Below the pieces are notes generated by a model, which searched no databases, had not been told where the DNA came from, and worked only from the letters and a program-made list of their open reading frames with translations. A stretch of DNA of 64,000 nt from Camellia lanceoleosa (lineage: Eukaryota > Streptophyta > Magnoliopsida > Ericales > Theaceae), in assembly GCA_025200525.1 (NCBI GenBank), contig CM045767.1, positions 116,744,021-116,808,020 of the forward strand, read 5' to 3'. Below are positions 47,840 through 59,164 of the stretch, in pieces. Each line of letters opens with the position of its first letter. The first letter of the stretch is position 1. A program made the position numbers and the translations under genes.

Positions 47840-48530
47840 CATTTAGCACTTCTTCAGTCGAGATAAGGATCCGCACTGAAGAAAGTTGGCAGGAATAACC
47901 AACATTGAGCTCTCTTCAGCCGAGATAAGGATCAATGCTGAAGAAAGGTTGGCAGGAATAACCAACATTTAGCTCTTCTTCAACCGAGATAAGGATCCGC
48001 ACTGAAGAAAGTTGGCAGGAATAACCAACATTGAGCTCTCTTCAGCCGAGATAAGGATCAATGCTGAAGAAAGGTTGGCAGGAATAACCAACATTTAGCT
48101 CTTCTTCAACCGAGATAAGGATCCGCACTGAAGAAAGTTGGTAGGAATAACCAACATTGAGCTCTCTTCAGCCAAGATAAGGATCAAGGCTGAAGAAAGG
48201 TTGACAGGAATAACCAACATTTAGCTCTTCTTCAGCCGAGATAAGGATCCTCGCTGAAGAAAGTTGGTAGGAATAACCAACATTGAGCTCTTTTTAGCCG
48301 AGATAAGGATCCACATTGAAGAAAGGTTGGTAGGAATAACCAACATTTAGCTCTCTTCAGCTGAGATAAGGATCTAGGCTGAAGAGAAAGTTGGCAGGAA
48401 TAACCAACATTTTGTTCTCTTCAGTCGAGATAAGAATCTAGGCTAAAGAAAGGTTGGCAGAAATAACCAACATTGAGTTCTCTTCAGCCGAGATCAAGAT
48501 CTAGGCTGAAGAAGGTTGGCAGGAATGGCC
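47840..48530. repeat. Tandem array, about 63 bp unit, two hairpins per unit
   Basis: About ten units of GTTGGCAGGAATAACCAAC, then ATTGAGCTCTCTTCAGCC, then GAGATAAGGATC, then a GCTGAAGAAA-like end. Within each, GTTGG pairs with CCAAC and CTTCAGC with GCTGAAG; at about 47861-47884 the pair is CTTCAGT with ACTGAAG. It lies between gag and the 3' LTR; flanking 47730-47840 and 48530-48700 have looser GTTGGCAGG...CCAAC copies. Confidence 0.85.
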
Positions 48531-48961
48531 AAAGAAGGTTGGCAGGTTTGACCAACAAAATTTTTTAAACTCTTAGGACCGAGATGCTTATCTCGGCCAA
48601 TGAAGGTTAGCAGGTTTGACCAGTCTTTTGGATTCTTCAGCCAGATACATATCTCGACCAAAGAAGGTTGGCAGGATTAGGTAAAGCCAAGCTAATTAGT
48701 TCGGCTAAACATGCAGTCAGAATGATGCAAAACATTGAAGAAGAAACATAGTAATCGAGCAAAGAGATTGAAATTTTTCAAAATTATAACAGGAGAACGA
48801 GGATAAAGAGGGCACGCCATGTGTCCTAGGAATGACCTCGTGGAAGGACATGTTGAGCAATAGACAAGACTTATTGAGGCCGAGCGAGTTACAAAACTCG
48901 GCAGAGTGGGGCGTTCTTAGCTCAGCTGAAGGAAAATAATCCCAATCATGCTACGCAGATG

Positions 48962-48976
48962 GAATTATGGGGCAAT
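48962..48976 (+). other. Candidate polypurine tract
   Basis: GAATTATGGGGCAAT directly before the 3' LTR; weak as a purine run, supported mainly by position. Confidence 0.45.
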
Positions 48977-49760
48977 TGAGAGGGTAATTTATAACAAAAA
49001 ATTGGGCCGAGCCAGGATCCTTTGATTTCTGTTGTGGGTCGAGCTAAAAGGCCAGAGTGTGGACATCAAGTAGCTCGGTCCCTTTTTATTTGAGTACCAA
49101 ACTGGGCAAGGGCGTTGACCGAGCTACCTAAATACTAGGCACAAGGGCTGGCCGAGGTATTTGGTAAGATGGATAGCCGAGCTAGGTATAGCTCAGTTGA
49201 TGCTTCTATTCCATTACTTTGTTGAGCACAAAGCCGAAGTAACTTGGTTGACCGCAATGTTAGCCGAGATAAAGGTGTTAGCCGAGGTAAAGGGGTCAGC
49301 CGAGGTAAAGGGAGTGGCCATCTCACTTGGCTTGCAGTGATGAAGGTGTTCTAAGGATAAGCATTATCCTTGGGCATGAGACTCCTAGTAGGACTCTACT
49401 AAGGAGAGTTAGAGTCCTACTAGGATTGTGCAAACCATCTCACTTGGTTGGTAGTAAGTAGGGTGTGTGATTCCTAGAAGGACTCTCATAGGGAGAGTTG
49501 GAATTCTACTAGGATTGTGCCAAGCAGAATCTATAAAAGCTCATGACTAGACCTTTGTACAGGTATCCCAATTCTTACTCTAGAATACACAAAGCTTATT
49601 GTCTATTGTCTAGTTGCTGACTTAGGCATCAGAGGGATTTCCAGCACACACCCGCCGGTTAGCTCACGTTTGTATTTTCAGGTGGCAAAGTGATGACGTT
49701 TGAAGGAGTGCAAACTTGATCAACAAGATTATACGAGAAGAATTATTTCATGCTCGTACA
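48977..49760 (+). mobile_element. 3' LTR of the gag-only element
   Basis: 784 bp, same length as the 5' copy, ends in CTCGTACA followed by the AGTCT duplication. Confidence 0.93.
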
Positions 49761-51140
49761 AGTCTCATATTAGTTTTGTTGTAATATTGCATGTTCTATT
49801 TTATATTTGTTTTCTTGTTTTAGATTCATGTTAGTTTTGTTGTAAGTTTGCACCTTTTTTATTTTATATTTGTTTTCTTGTTTTTAATCTAACCGGTAGT
49901 GGTTAGTTGAGCCACCTACATATTTCTTATTTGTTCCTTTTCTTGATTACGGCGTTATCTTCCGATGTTAACCAACTTCCGGTGGTTTCCAAGGAACATG
50001 AAACCTTTTTCTTTTTTTTCTTTTTTTCTTTTGTTTAGTTTATTTTGAGTGTATTGTGAGGTTTTTATTTTGTTGTAATATTCTCCTCACCCCCCATTTA
50101 ATTTGGTTTGTAATAATTTATTCAAAGTGTTGTAATAATTTCTCGACCCACTTCTTTCTATCCCATTCTTTTACTTGTTTTTCTTATTTGTAAATATGCA
50201 TCATGTTTATTTTATTTTATTTTTTGTTGTTATATCCATGCTTTGCATCTATGTTTCATGCATCTTGATTTGGCGAAATTTGCATTTGTGGATTTAATCA
50301 ATTCCTATGTGATTATGTGCGCCACCTCATGTTCTTAAGATGATTCACATGTCATATCTTAGAAGCCGAATCTTTAATTGCATCTCATCAGTAAATTGCA
50401 TTAGGATTTTGTACATAAGATCATGCATGTTTGACTAACTTTGTTTTGTAGCTGTTCGCGGGATGTCGGTAAATATGTATGTTTTTATGCTTTAGCATCC
50501 TGTTTGTGTGTGTTTTTTTTATTATGTTTAAGCATCCTACCATGTGGCTATTTGCTTATGTAATATAACTCTATGAATGCTAGTGGATGGAGGTTGTGTC
50601 GCTTAATTTGGAATGATGATGATTTTCATGTTTGTAAACTCAATCTATTTAGGTTGTACATCTTCAAAACTCTTTCAAAATACATGAAATCAAATTATTC
50701 CAAAATAAATGACATAGTCTATACTTGTATGCTTCACATAGTAATTTTTAAGATTTATTAAATAATCAAAATATGAACATATAAAATAAAATTCATATCA
50801 TGGTTTAGTAAAGGCCGATCTTTTGATCGGGTGAGCGAGGGTGCTCAATTAATGACCTTCCCCTCTCATACCTAAGGTTCCGAACTGAGACAACTTTGGT
50901 TATGACGAACAGTGGCCTTGGCATGAGTCATGGGTAGTTTCCCAAAAAATTAGGTGGCGACTCTTAGATCTGATGACGCAGTCCATTTATGGCAAAAGAT
51001 TTTGCAATAAAAATGGATTTTCTAAAAATTGCCAAAAATGAACTCTCGTCTACGTTTCACATTACACTCGTGAGACTAGATCAAAGAGACAGAGGGTCCA
51101 AACTGTTTAACACGCGCAGGTACCTCCCGGGCATGTTACA

Positions 51141-51705
51141 ATTGCGGTTCGGGTTTCTTCCTACTGATCTTCCTCTGGCTTCTATATTCAGGGCAGAACC
51201 TGATGTTTCCCATAATTCCCTCATGCAAATTTCTTCACTTATAATTAAATTTCGAATATCATTGTAATTCAACTTTTCTTTTCTCGAAGAATTACACACT
51301 GCCGTTACAATACAATTCCAACTTTTTGGCAAACTAGATAGAAGAATCAATGCCCTAACCGCATCATCAAATTTGACAGATACAGAACTCAATTGTGTTA
51401 CCACAATATTGAATTCATTCAGATGCTCAGCCACAGAAGCACCTTCTATCATCCTCAGATTAAACAATCTACGCATCAAATAAACTTTATTTGAGACAGA
51501 GGATTTTCCATACATGTTTGAGAGTGCTGCCATGAAACTTGTTGTAGTCTTCTCCTTGGCTATATTAAACGCAACATTACAAGACAACATTAGCCGAATA
51601 ACACCTAGCATTTGGCGATCAAGAAGAGTCCACTCATCATCTTTCATCTTTTTTGGGTTCGTCTCTAAAAGGGGCTCATATAGTTTTTTCTGAAACAGAT
51701 AGTCA
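51141..51705 (-). pseudogene. Copia gag, central part, between the two solo LTRs
   Basis: Minus-strand frame open from 51705 to 51141: LFQKKLYEPLLE, WTLLDRQMLGVIRLMLS, KVYLMRRLFNLRMIEG, VAEHLNEFN and ALILLSSLPKSW, a typical copia (UBN2-type) gag. It begins where the gag start at 55706 breaks off and runs into the part at 43311, so this ORF is one exon-sized slice of a single gag cut twice. This stretch itself is free of stops. Confidence 0.88.
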
Positions 51706-54700
51706 TGTAACATGCTGGGGGGGTACCCGTGCACGTTAAATAGTTCGGACTCTCTCGGTCTCTTTGATCTAGTCTCACTAGTGCAATATGAAACATAGAG
51801 GAGAGTTCAGATTTGGCAACTTTTAGAAAATTCATTTTATTACAAAACTTTTTGTCATAAATGGACTGCGTCATCAGATCTCAGAGTCGCCACCTAATAG
51901 TTTTGAGAAATTAGGAAACCCATGACTCGTGCCAAGGCCACTGTTCATCATAACCAAAGTTGTCACGGTTCGGAACCTTAGGTATGAGAGGGGAAGGTCA
52001 TTAATTGAGCACCCCCACTCACCCGATCAAAAGATTGGCCTTTATTAAACCATGATATGAATTTTATTTATTTTATATGTTCATATTTTGATTATTTAAT
52101 AAATCTTAAAAATTACTATCTGAAGTATACAAGTATAGACTATGTCATTTATTTTGGAATAATTTGATTTCATATAGTTTTGAAAGAGTTTTGGAGATGT
52201 ACAACCCAAATAAATTGAGTTTACAAACATGAAAATCAACACCATTCCAAATTAAGCGATACAACCTCCGTCCACTGGCATTCATAGAGTTATATCAAGT
52301 AAGCAAGTATTCACATGGTAGGATACTTAAACATAATAAGAAAAATGCACACAGACGGGATACTAAAGCATAAAAACTTACATATTTACCGACGTCTCTC
52401 AAACAGCTACAAAACAAAGTTAGTAAAACATGCACGATCTTATATACAAAATCCTAATGCAATTCACTCATGAGATGCAACTAAAGATTCGGTTTCTAAG
52501 ATATGATATGTGAATCATCTCAAGAACATGAGGTAGCACACATAATCACATAGAAATTGATTAAATCCATAAATGCAAACTTAACCGAATCAAGATGGAT
52601 GAAACATAGATGCAAAGCATGGATATAACGACAAAAAATAAAATAAAATAAACATGATGCATATTTACAAATAAGGAAAGCAAGTAAAAGAACGGGATAG
52701 AAAGAAGTGAAGCAGGAAATTATTACAACACTTTGAATAAATTATTACAACCCAAATTAGAGGGGGGTGAGGAGAATATCACAACAAAATAAGAACCTCA
52801 CAATACACTCAAGATAAAATAAACAAAATAAAACAAAGTTTCATGTGCCTTGGAAACCACCAGAAGTTGGTTAACATCGGAAGACAACGCCGTTTTATCC
52901 AAAAGAAGCTAACCGGCCGGCCAACTAGGCCTAGTAAAACCTGTCTTATTGCGAAACCAAGAAACGAAACAAACAAGAAATATGTAGGTTACTAAACTAA
53001 CCACTACCAGTTAAATTAAAAAAAAAAAAAACAAATATAAAATAAAATAAAATAAGTGCAAACTTACAACAAAACTAACATGAACTTAAAACAAGAAAAC
53101 AAACATAAGGTAGAACATGCAAGATTACAACAAAACTAATACGAGATTAATACAAGAAAAATATAAGCAAAGAAATGCAAGATTACAATATAATTACTAT
53201 GAAACTAAAATAAGAAAACAAATATAAGATAGAACATGCAAGATTATAACAAAACTAACATGAACCATAATTACTATGAAACTAAAACAAGAAAACAAAT
53301 ATAAGATAGAACATGCAAGATTACAACAAAACTAACATGAACCTAAAACAAAAAAAAAAAAAAAGGCAAATATGAGATAGAACATGCAAGATTATAACAA
53401 AACTAATATGAGACTAATACAAGAAAAATATAAGTTAGGACATGCAAGATTACAACATAATTACTATGAAACTAAAACAAGAAAACAAATATAAGATAGA
53501 ACATGCAAGATTACAACAAAACTAACATGAACCTAAAACAAAAAAATTATAAAAAAAAAAAAAAGAAAATATGTGGTAGAACATGCAAAATTATAACGAA
53601 ACTAATATGAGACGAATACAAGAAAAATATAAGCTAGGAAATGTAAGATTACAACATAATTACTATGAAACTAAAACAAGAAAGCAAATATAAGATAGAT
53701 CATGCAAAATTACAACATGAACTTAAAACAAGAAAGCAAATATGAGGTAGAACATGCAAGATTACAACAAAACTAATATGAAATTAAAGCAAGTGAATAT
53801 AAATAAATAAATAAATAATTATTAGCTAAACAAACCACTCAAATTACAACAACACACTATGAAATATAAAGTAAGAAAATAAATATGAGATAAACAAACC
53901 ACTTGAATTATAACAAAACACTATGAAATAAGAAATGAGAAAATAAATATGAGATAGAAAATATAAGAAAATGAAAGACCAGAAATTCACCTTCCACAGA
54001 AAGGTTGAACTTCTTGATTTCCAAACTTCCTCTTGATCATTCTCAAGTTTAGAAAGTGTGTTCTCAATCCTCAATTTGAAACTAGAATGGAACTCTGGTT
54101 ATGTATGGTGGAAAAGTGGCCATCTCTCTCTCTTTCTCTTTTCATTTTCAACAGCACTCACTCTTTCCCTTGATCAATCACCACTGAAATTTAGCTATTT
54201 CAGAAATTTTGGAGGAGTTTTGGGTATAGGAAAAATGGAATTTCAATTTGTATGGAAGGTATGGGGTGTGTATGGAAGATAGGAGTATTTTTAGCTCAAA
54301 AACTCAATTTTTCTTTCTTTTTTCACCCTTTTCTCTCTTTTCTCTTCAGTTTCGTGGTCCTCTCTTTCTCTTACAATATGATCATTCTATATAGGCAATA
54401 AGGGAGAGTAAAGGTCAAAAAGAAAGTGGGAGACTAGGAGTCAAGAATGTGATAGGAGGGCAAATTTTCAAGGTGGTTGCATGGGATACTCCTTTATGGA
54501 TGCAAACAAAACCTCTTTTTGACAATGGAGAATGATTAGGTATAATGGAGGATGAGTGGATGCACTTGAATGGATCAAAAAAAGAAAGGTAAATGGGGTG
54601 TCCCAACCGAACCAAAATCAAGAAAAACGGGGCTCTTGCTGTTTTGGGCCGAGTCAACAAAATATGTTATTAAGCCCAATTTCAAATGGACATATCTCCC

Positions 54701-55705
54701 TTATCCGGACTTGGTTTTAAGTGATTCTTGGGTCTAAATTGAAGCCTTAGAAGTCTACTTTTCAATAGTGGTAGCCTCACATTTAAATTCCAAGTGTATA
54801 AAGAGATATGCCTAATTTAGTGAAAGCTGTTCATTTCGCTCGGACCAGGTCAACAAAATCTGCTCTTAAGCCCAACTTCAAATAGGCATATCTCCCTTAT
54901 CTGGACTTGGTTTTAAGTGGTTCTTGGGTCTAAATTGAAGCCTCCGAAGTATCCTTTCCAATGGTGGTGGCTTCATATTTAAAATGCAAGTGTACAAAGA
55001 GATATGCCTAATTTAGTGAAGGCTGTTCATTTTCTTCTTAACAATGGCCCTGTTTGGTAGGGCTTATTTTTAGCTTATTTCAGCTTTTAGCTTAATTTAA
55101 GCTATTTTAATGTATTTGGTTCAGCTTAACAATACAGCTTATAACTTTTTATAAGTCAAAAATCAACTTATTCTTTGAGTGGGGGAGAAGAAGCTTAATT
55201 TATAAATCAAAAATCAGCTTATGTTCACAACTATAAGCTATAAGCTGTTAGGCTATAAGTCATAATCACTTTCCCACAGCTCTACCAAACGGGGCCAATT
55301 TGATGTTCATCCTTTCCCTAAACCAGTTTTGTTTCATCCCCTCATGTTTCCTTCAAATCCAAACCTATCCAAACCTATAAAGAAAATGTTTTTAAATATA
55401 TTTTTTTAAAGATTTCACCTCCCTTCTATTTATTTCTACTTTGTCCTTACTCGGTTTACTGAAAAGTGTAATATTTTAATTGAAATGGGAGCCTCGGAAC
55501 GTCGTAGAAATATTTGGAAAAATATTTTGAAAAGTGAGTTTTAAGGTCTAAAATAGTTTGGCAAAAAATGTGTGAAGATTAGGATTAAAGCTCAAATTCC
55601 ATTTTTCCTGTTGAGGACTACTGGGGAACACATTCTAATTGTCATCATCGGGTAATCAACAGAAAGCGCCCAAATCTTAGAGTTAGTCAAAATGGGGTGT
55701 CTACA
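51706..55705 (-). mobile_element. Solo LTR (copy B) of the second Tat-like family, inverted relative to copy A
   Basis: Exactly 4000 bp: minus strand starts TGTAGACACCCC at 55705 and ends CATGTTACA at 51706. Flanks are AGTCA (51701-51705) and AGTCT (55706-55710), one mismatch. Without the MITE it is about 3.75 kb, like copy A. It holds two 196 bp subrepeats and the 60 bp array (about 53040-53810). Confidence 0.85.
55046..55296. mobile_element. MITE, 251 bp, in solo LTR B
   Basis: Ends GGCCCTGTTTGGTAG and CTACCAAACGGGGCC, a 15 bp inverted repeat with one mismatch, flanked by AAT on both sides (55043-55045, 55297-55299). The sister LTR A lacks it at about 43744-43760, which gives an empty site. 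The interior is rich in AGCTTATAAGCT-like motifs. Ends and 3 bp duplication suggest a PIF/Harbinger-type MITE, although AAT is not the usual TWA. Confidence 0.88.
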
Positions 55706-55786
55706 AGTCTTCCATCTGCATCTTCCAAAATCTGTGCCATTGAATTTATCGATTATAACCTTTTCGTCTATAGTCATCGCTGCCAC
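55706..55786 (-). pseudogene. Copia gag N-terminus
   Basis: ATG at 55786 gives MAAMTIDEKVIIDKFNGTDF, a typical copia gag start, and is interrupted at 55706 by solo LTR B. The frame resumes at 51705. Confidence 0.8.
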
Positions 55787-55796
55787 TCAAACCAAT

Positions 55797-55808
55797 GCTC
55801 TGATACCA
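55797..55808 (-). other. Primer binding site of the copia element
   Basis: Minus strand TGGTATCAGAGC, two bases from the 5' LTR. Confidence 0.88.
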
Positions 55809-55810
55809 AT

Positions 55811-56165
55811 TGTTAGGAATTGAGCATTCCTAACCAAGATCGGTGAGACATGAAATAACAAACAAGGAAGAAAAAAAATGAATCAAACAAATCATACACA
55901 CAAGAACTCAAGGATTTATGTGGTTCACCCCAGAATAGAGCTATGGTCACAGCTGCTACGGTTTTTACTATGATTAGAAAAAATACAACTTTCTTTTCCT
56001 AAAAGAGGCGCCCCTTCATCTATTTATAAGTATAGAATTAAGGTTACATGGAAGCAACATGGAATTACGAAAATACTCTCTTCCCCTTTGGGGGAGGCTC
56101 CCCAAACCCCCCATTGGACCCAGTGTTTGAGTGAACAGTACTTATCAAGGTCTACCAACCCAATA
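55811..56165 (-). mobile_element. 5' LTR of the minus-strand copia element
   Basis: TGTTAGGAATT to CCAACCCAATA (CA mutated to TA at the outer end). Aligns along its length with 39585-40036. Confidence 0.85.
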
Positions 56166-58897
56166 ATTTTTAAACTAATTTTGTTAATTTGTTAAAAAAA
56201 AAATTTTTAAAATCTATTGGTTAGTTCCTTGAGTTAGAAAACCCAACCAAAAAAAAAAAAAAAACTCTAATTATCTATGATTTTGAATTTCAAAATTCAA
56301 AATAATATAGTAAATCACGCTCACTCCACTCTCACCCTTTCAGAAAATAATATAAAACTTAAAACTTTAAAAAACCAACCAAATTAAAAATTCATACAAT
56401 TCTCTCTTTAAAATATCTAGTATTTGATTTTTTTTTTTCCAACCTAGCCAACTCCGCTCCAAATGTAATGGTGCAAAAGTTTAGTCTCTCTCATTCTTTG
56501 CTAATAGTTCAAACTTATTTAAAGTTTGTTTGTTTTGTGTTTTTTTTTTTTTTTGTAGATTTCTATTTTCATGTAAGTATTTTTTTTTTTTCTCTGTATG
56601 ACTTTCCTTTTCAATGTTTTTTTTCCCAACTAAACTGATAATAAAGTTATATCAGTTTAGCTATCTTTATTTTGGGAGTTGATTTCAAGTCTTATTTTTA
56701 TTTTTATTGGTGGATGTCTGTGTAATTTTTTTATAAGTTTGTAGGACTTTTATTTTATTTTTTATTGTTTATATTGTTGTTATTATTTCTTTTGATATAT
56801 GTAAATTCGTAATACAATTATAAGTTTTCCACAGAACAGGATGTCTTACATTGTTCTTTATGATTTGGGCTTTTTTTTAAATTTCTTAAACAAAACTTTA
56901 ATTTTTTTATTTGTAAAAAATTAAAAACATTTAATTGACTTGCCCATCAATAAATAAAATTTTAAATAATGAACACTGTTCCATAATTTATGGATTTTTT
57001 TTATAAAAAAAATTTTATCACCCATATATGGAATAAGAAGAATTAAAGCCACACATTTTTTACATTTTTTATTTTTAATTCTTTAAAACTCAAGGGTTAC
57101 CCTTTTATTTCCCCAACATAGTCTTTTTAAATTTGCAAAGATAAAAAACTAGATCGGAGTTGTATAGTAGTTACTGGAGGTGGTGAGCACTACAACAATA
57201 AGGATGATGATGAGCTCGATCGGCTATAGTATTGTTTGGGTGAGTTTTGAAAAGGTGAATATTATTTGAAAGAATAGTAGATAATTTGGGTAATGAATTG
57301 ATTTAGAAAGTTAAGGTGTAGTTGAGATTAAGTGTGAATTTTATTATGTAAAAATTGAATATAAATCATATATTGTTTTTTTATATATAATTTTTGGGTA
57401 CTTTTATATAATTATCAAAAATTATTGTGATCACATGTTACTTATCATCTAATGTATTATTGTTGTATTATTAATGTCTATTATCAATGTAGTAGTGAGA
57501 CATTACACGATAAATAAAAATATATTTTGTTATTATTATTATTATTGATAATATATTTCTTTATTTATTTTTTGTAATGTTCAAAAAATAATTTATGTTC
57601 ATTGTTAGTTTTTGTAGATGAGAAGTTAAAAATAAATTTTAACCAAATTCAAGTTATAACTTATTTGAGATTGAAAAGGAAAGTTCAAAAGAAATTATAA
57701 TTATATATAATTTAAAAAAAAAAAACACAAAGAAAAATTGGAACTATAAATTATAATTATCAAACAACCTAATTCTATTGTGAAAAAATTTAAATGAAAA
57801 ATTGATCAAATTTAAATTTATAATTATTAAATATTTTTAATAAGCCATCAATTTTTTATTTAGGTTTTATCCCTATCTAGTCTTAAATAGTTTTTCAGAT
57901 ATAAATATATCTTAATATTGATACAATCAGTATTAGACATATTTTAAGAAGGATAAATTATATCAATAGTTCTCCGCATTTTGTCTTTTGTGTCAATTTG
58001 GTTTCTATAATTTCAATTAGTTTGATTTTGACCCTTAATTTTAAATTTTGTATTAATTTGGTCCAATTGATAATGTCAGTTAAGGTTTTTGAAAAAAAAA
58101 AAATAGTTATTGAGTTGGTTGAGATTAACTTACTGAGTTGAATAAGTTTATAATTTTGTCTATAAAAGTATAAGAGATGCTACTCATGTTTGCATTTTAC
58201 ACACAAGAGTTAAAATATAGGGATTACCAGTTTAATTTATTCTCTTAAGAATAAGTACATAATTTCTTAATTAATTTTAAAATTGTTAATAAATATACCA
58301 AACAAATATGTACATATTTTCTATTTTTGTTATAATTTTTTTAAAAATATATTTACTAATTAAAAATTAAATAAATAGCATGGATTGGAAATGATCTCCA
58401 AGGACTAGGCTTAAATCAAAAATTATTGGCAAAAAAAATCGATTCGAACTAAACTTTCTTAGCAACTTTTTAGTGTTTAATCCAATATTACAACCCTAAA
58501 TTAGCTCATATCAGTCACGAACTAATAAACTATGATATAATTTAAATATAAAATTTAAATTTATTAGGACTAAAATATGATCTACAATTTAGGGTGGCTC
58601 TATCTTAGATAATTTTTCATACATAAATATATATATATATATAGCTATTCATTTAATTGTCTTAAACATAAATATAGAGTTTTTTTTTTTAAACTAATTT
58701 CAAATTTTTTAATAAGTATGCATAAAATATGTCCATATTTCTTATTTTTATTATAAAAAATACTTACAAATATCTATTTACTAATTTAATAAATAGTTAG
58801 GTCAAATGATTCATATAAGTTGGGAATAGACCAAGACAATTTTTAATGATTAGGCGAAAGATAAGTTGGCGTAAATCTAATGTTAAGTCCAAATTTA
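56166..58897. other. AT-rich non-coding stretch
   Basis: Long A and T runs and no credible frame. 57960-58230 contains GTCAATTTGGTTTCTATAAT and GGTCCAATTGATAATGTCAG, which look like a decayed dispersed repeat of a type common in plants, class not determined. An AT microsatellite is at about 58627-58643. Confidence 0.5.
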
Positions 58898-59164
58898 GGC
58901 CTTGTTTGGGAAGACTAAATAAGTGTACTTTTTGTCTTTTTGGACTAAAAAATTGAGGTTGAAAATATGGATGTTTGGGTTAACTTTTTGACTTTTTATG
59001 AAAAAATGTGTAATAAAAAATTGTGAAAATTAGTTTTTAGAGAAAAATTTGAATTGAGAGTTGTGCAGTCGTAATTGTTGACTTTAAGTGAATAGTGTTA
59101 ACTTTTTAACTTTTTAAGTAACTTTTTAGTTTTTTGGATTATTTGGAAGTACCCAAACTTGGCC
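58898..59164. mobile_element. PIF/Harbinger (Tourist)-like MITE, 267 bp
   Basis: Ends GGCCTTGTTTGGG and CCCAAACTTGGCC, inverted repeats with one mismatch, flanked by TTA on both sides (58895-58897, 59165-59167). TTA and the GGCC start are typical of this superfamily. Confidence 0.9.

Larger units (their letters stand above)
45619..49760 (+). mobile_element. Complete gag-only Ty3/gypsy-like LTR retrotransposon, 4142 bp
   Basis: Two 784 bp LTRs (45619-46402 and 48977-49760), each TGAGAGGG...CTCGTACA, flanked by AGTCT at 45614-45618 and 49761-49765. Inside: primer site, one gag-like frame, a 63 bp hairpin array and a short purine tract. There is no pol. Identical LTR length and perfect duplication make it the youngest large insertion seen here, although the LTRs differ at several per cent of positions, mostly transitions. 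Confidence 0.95.
43312..51140 (+). mobile_element. Solo LTR (copy A) of the second Tat-like family, with a nested element
   Basis: Starts TATAGACACCC (TG mutated to TA) and ends GCATGTTACA. ATTGC flanks it on both sides (43307-43311 and 51141-51145), and the copia gag frame resumes cleanly across it (RNPNRN then RSKSKHK). Without the nested element at 45619-49760 and its duplication it is 3682 bp. No internal region remains, as expected after recombination between two LTRs. It includes three 196 bp subrepeats (43770-44345) and a roughly 60 bp tandem array (45080-45618 plus 49766-49890). Confidence 0.85.
39585..56165 (-). mobile_element. Ty1/copia retrotransposon, minus strand, opened by two nested solo LTRs
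   Basis: Element order on the minus strand: 5' LTR 56165-55811, primer site 55808-55797, gag start 55786-55706, solo LTR, gag 51705-51141, solo LTR with a nested element, gag end to RNase H 43311-40361, polypurine tract 40049-40037, 3' LTR 40036-39585. Removing the insertions leaves about 4.8 kb, normal for copia. The LTRs are clearly diverged and the coding region is broken, so it is old. The outer flanks TGTTT and ATTTT do not match well as a target duplication. Confidence 0.85.

Noticed and set aside
39580..56170. Target-site duplication of the minus-strand copia element
   Set aside because: Flanks TGTTT and ATTTT differ at two of five positions, so I do not claim a duplication; age or rearrangement could explain it.
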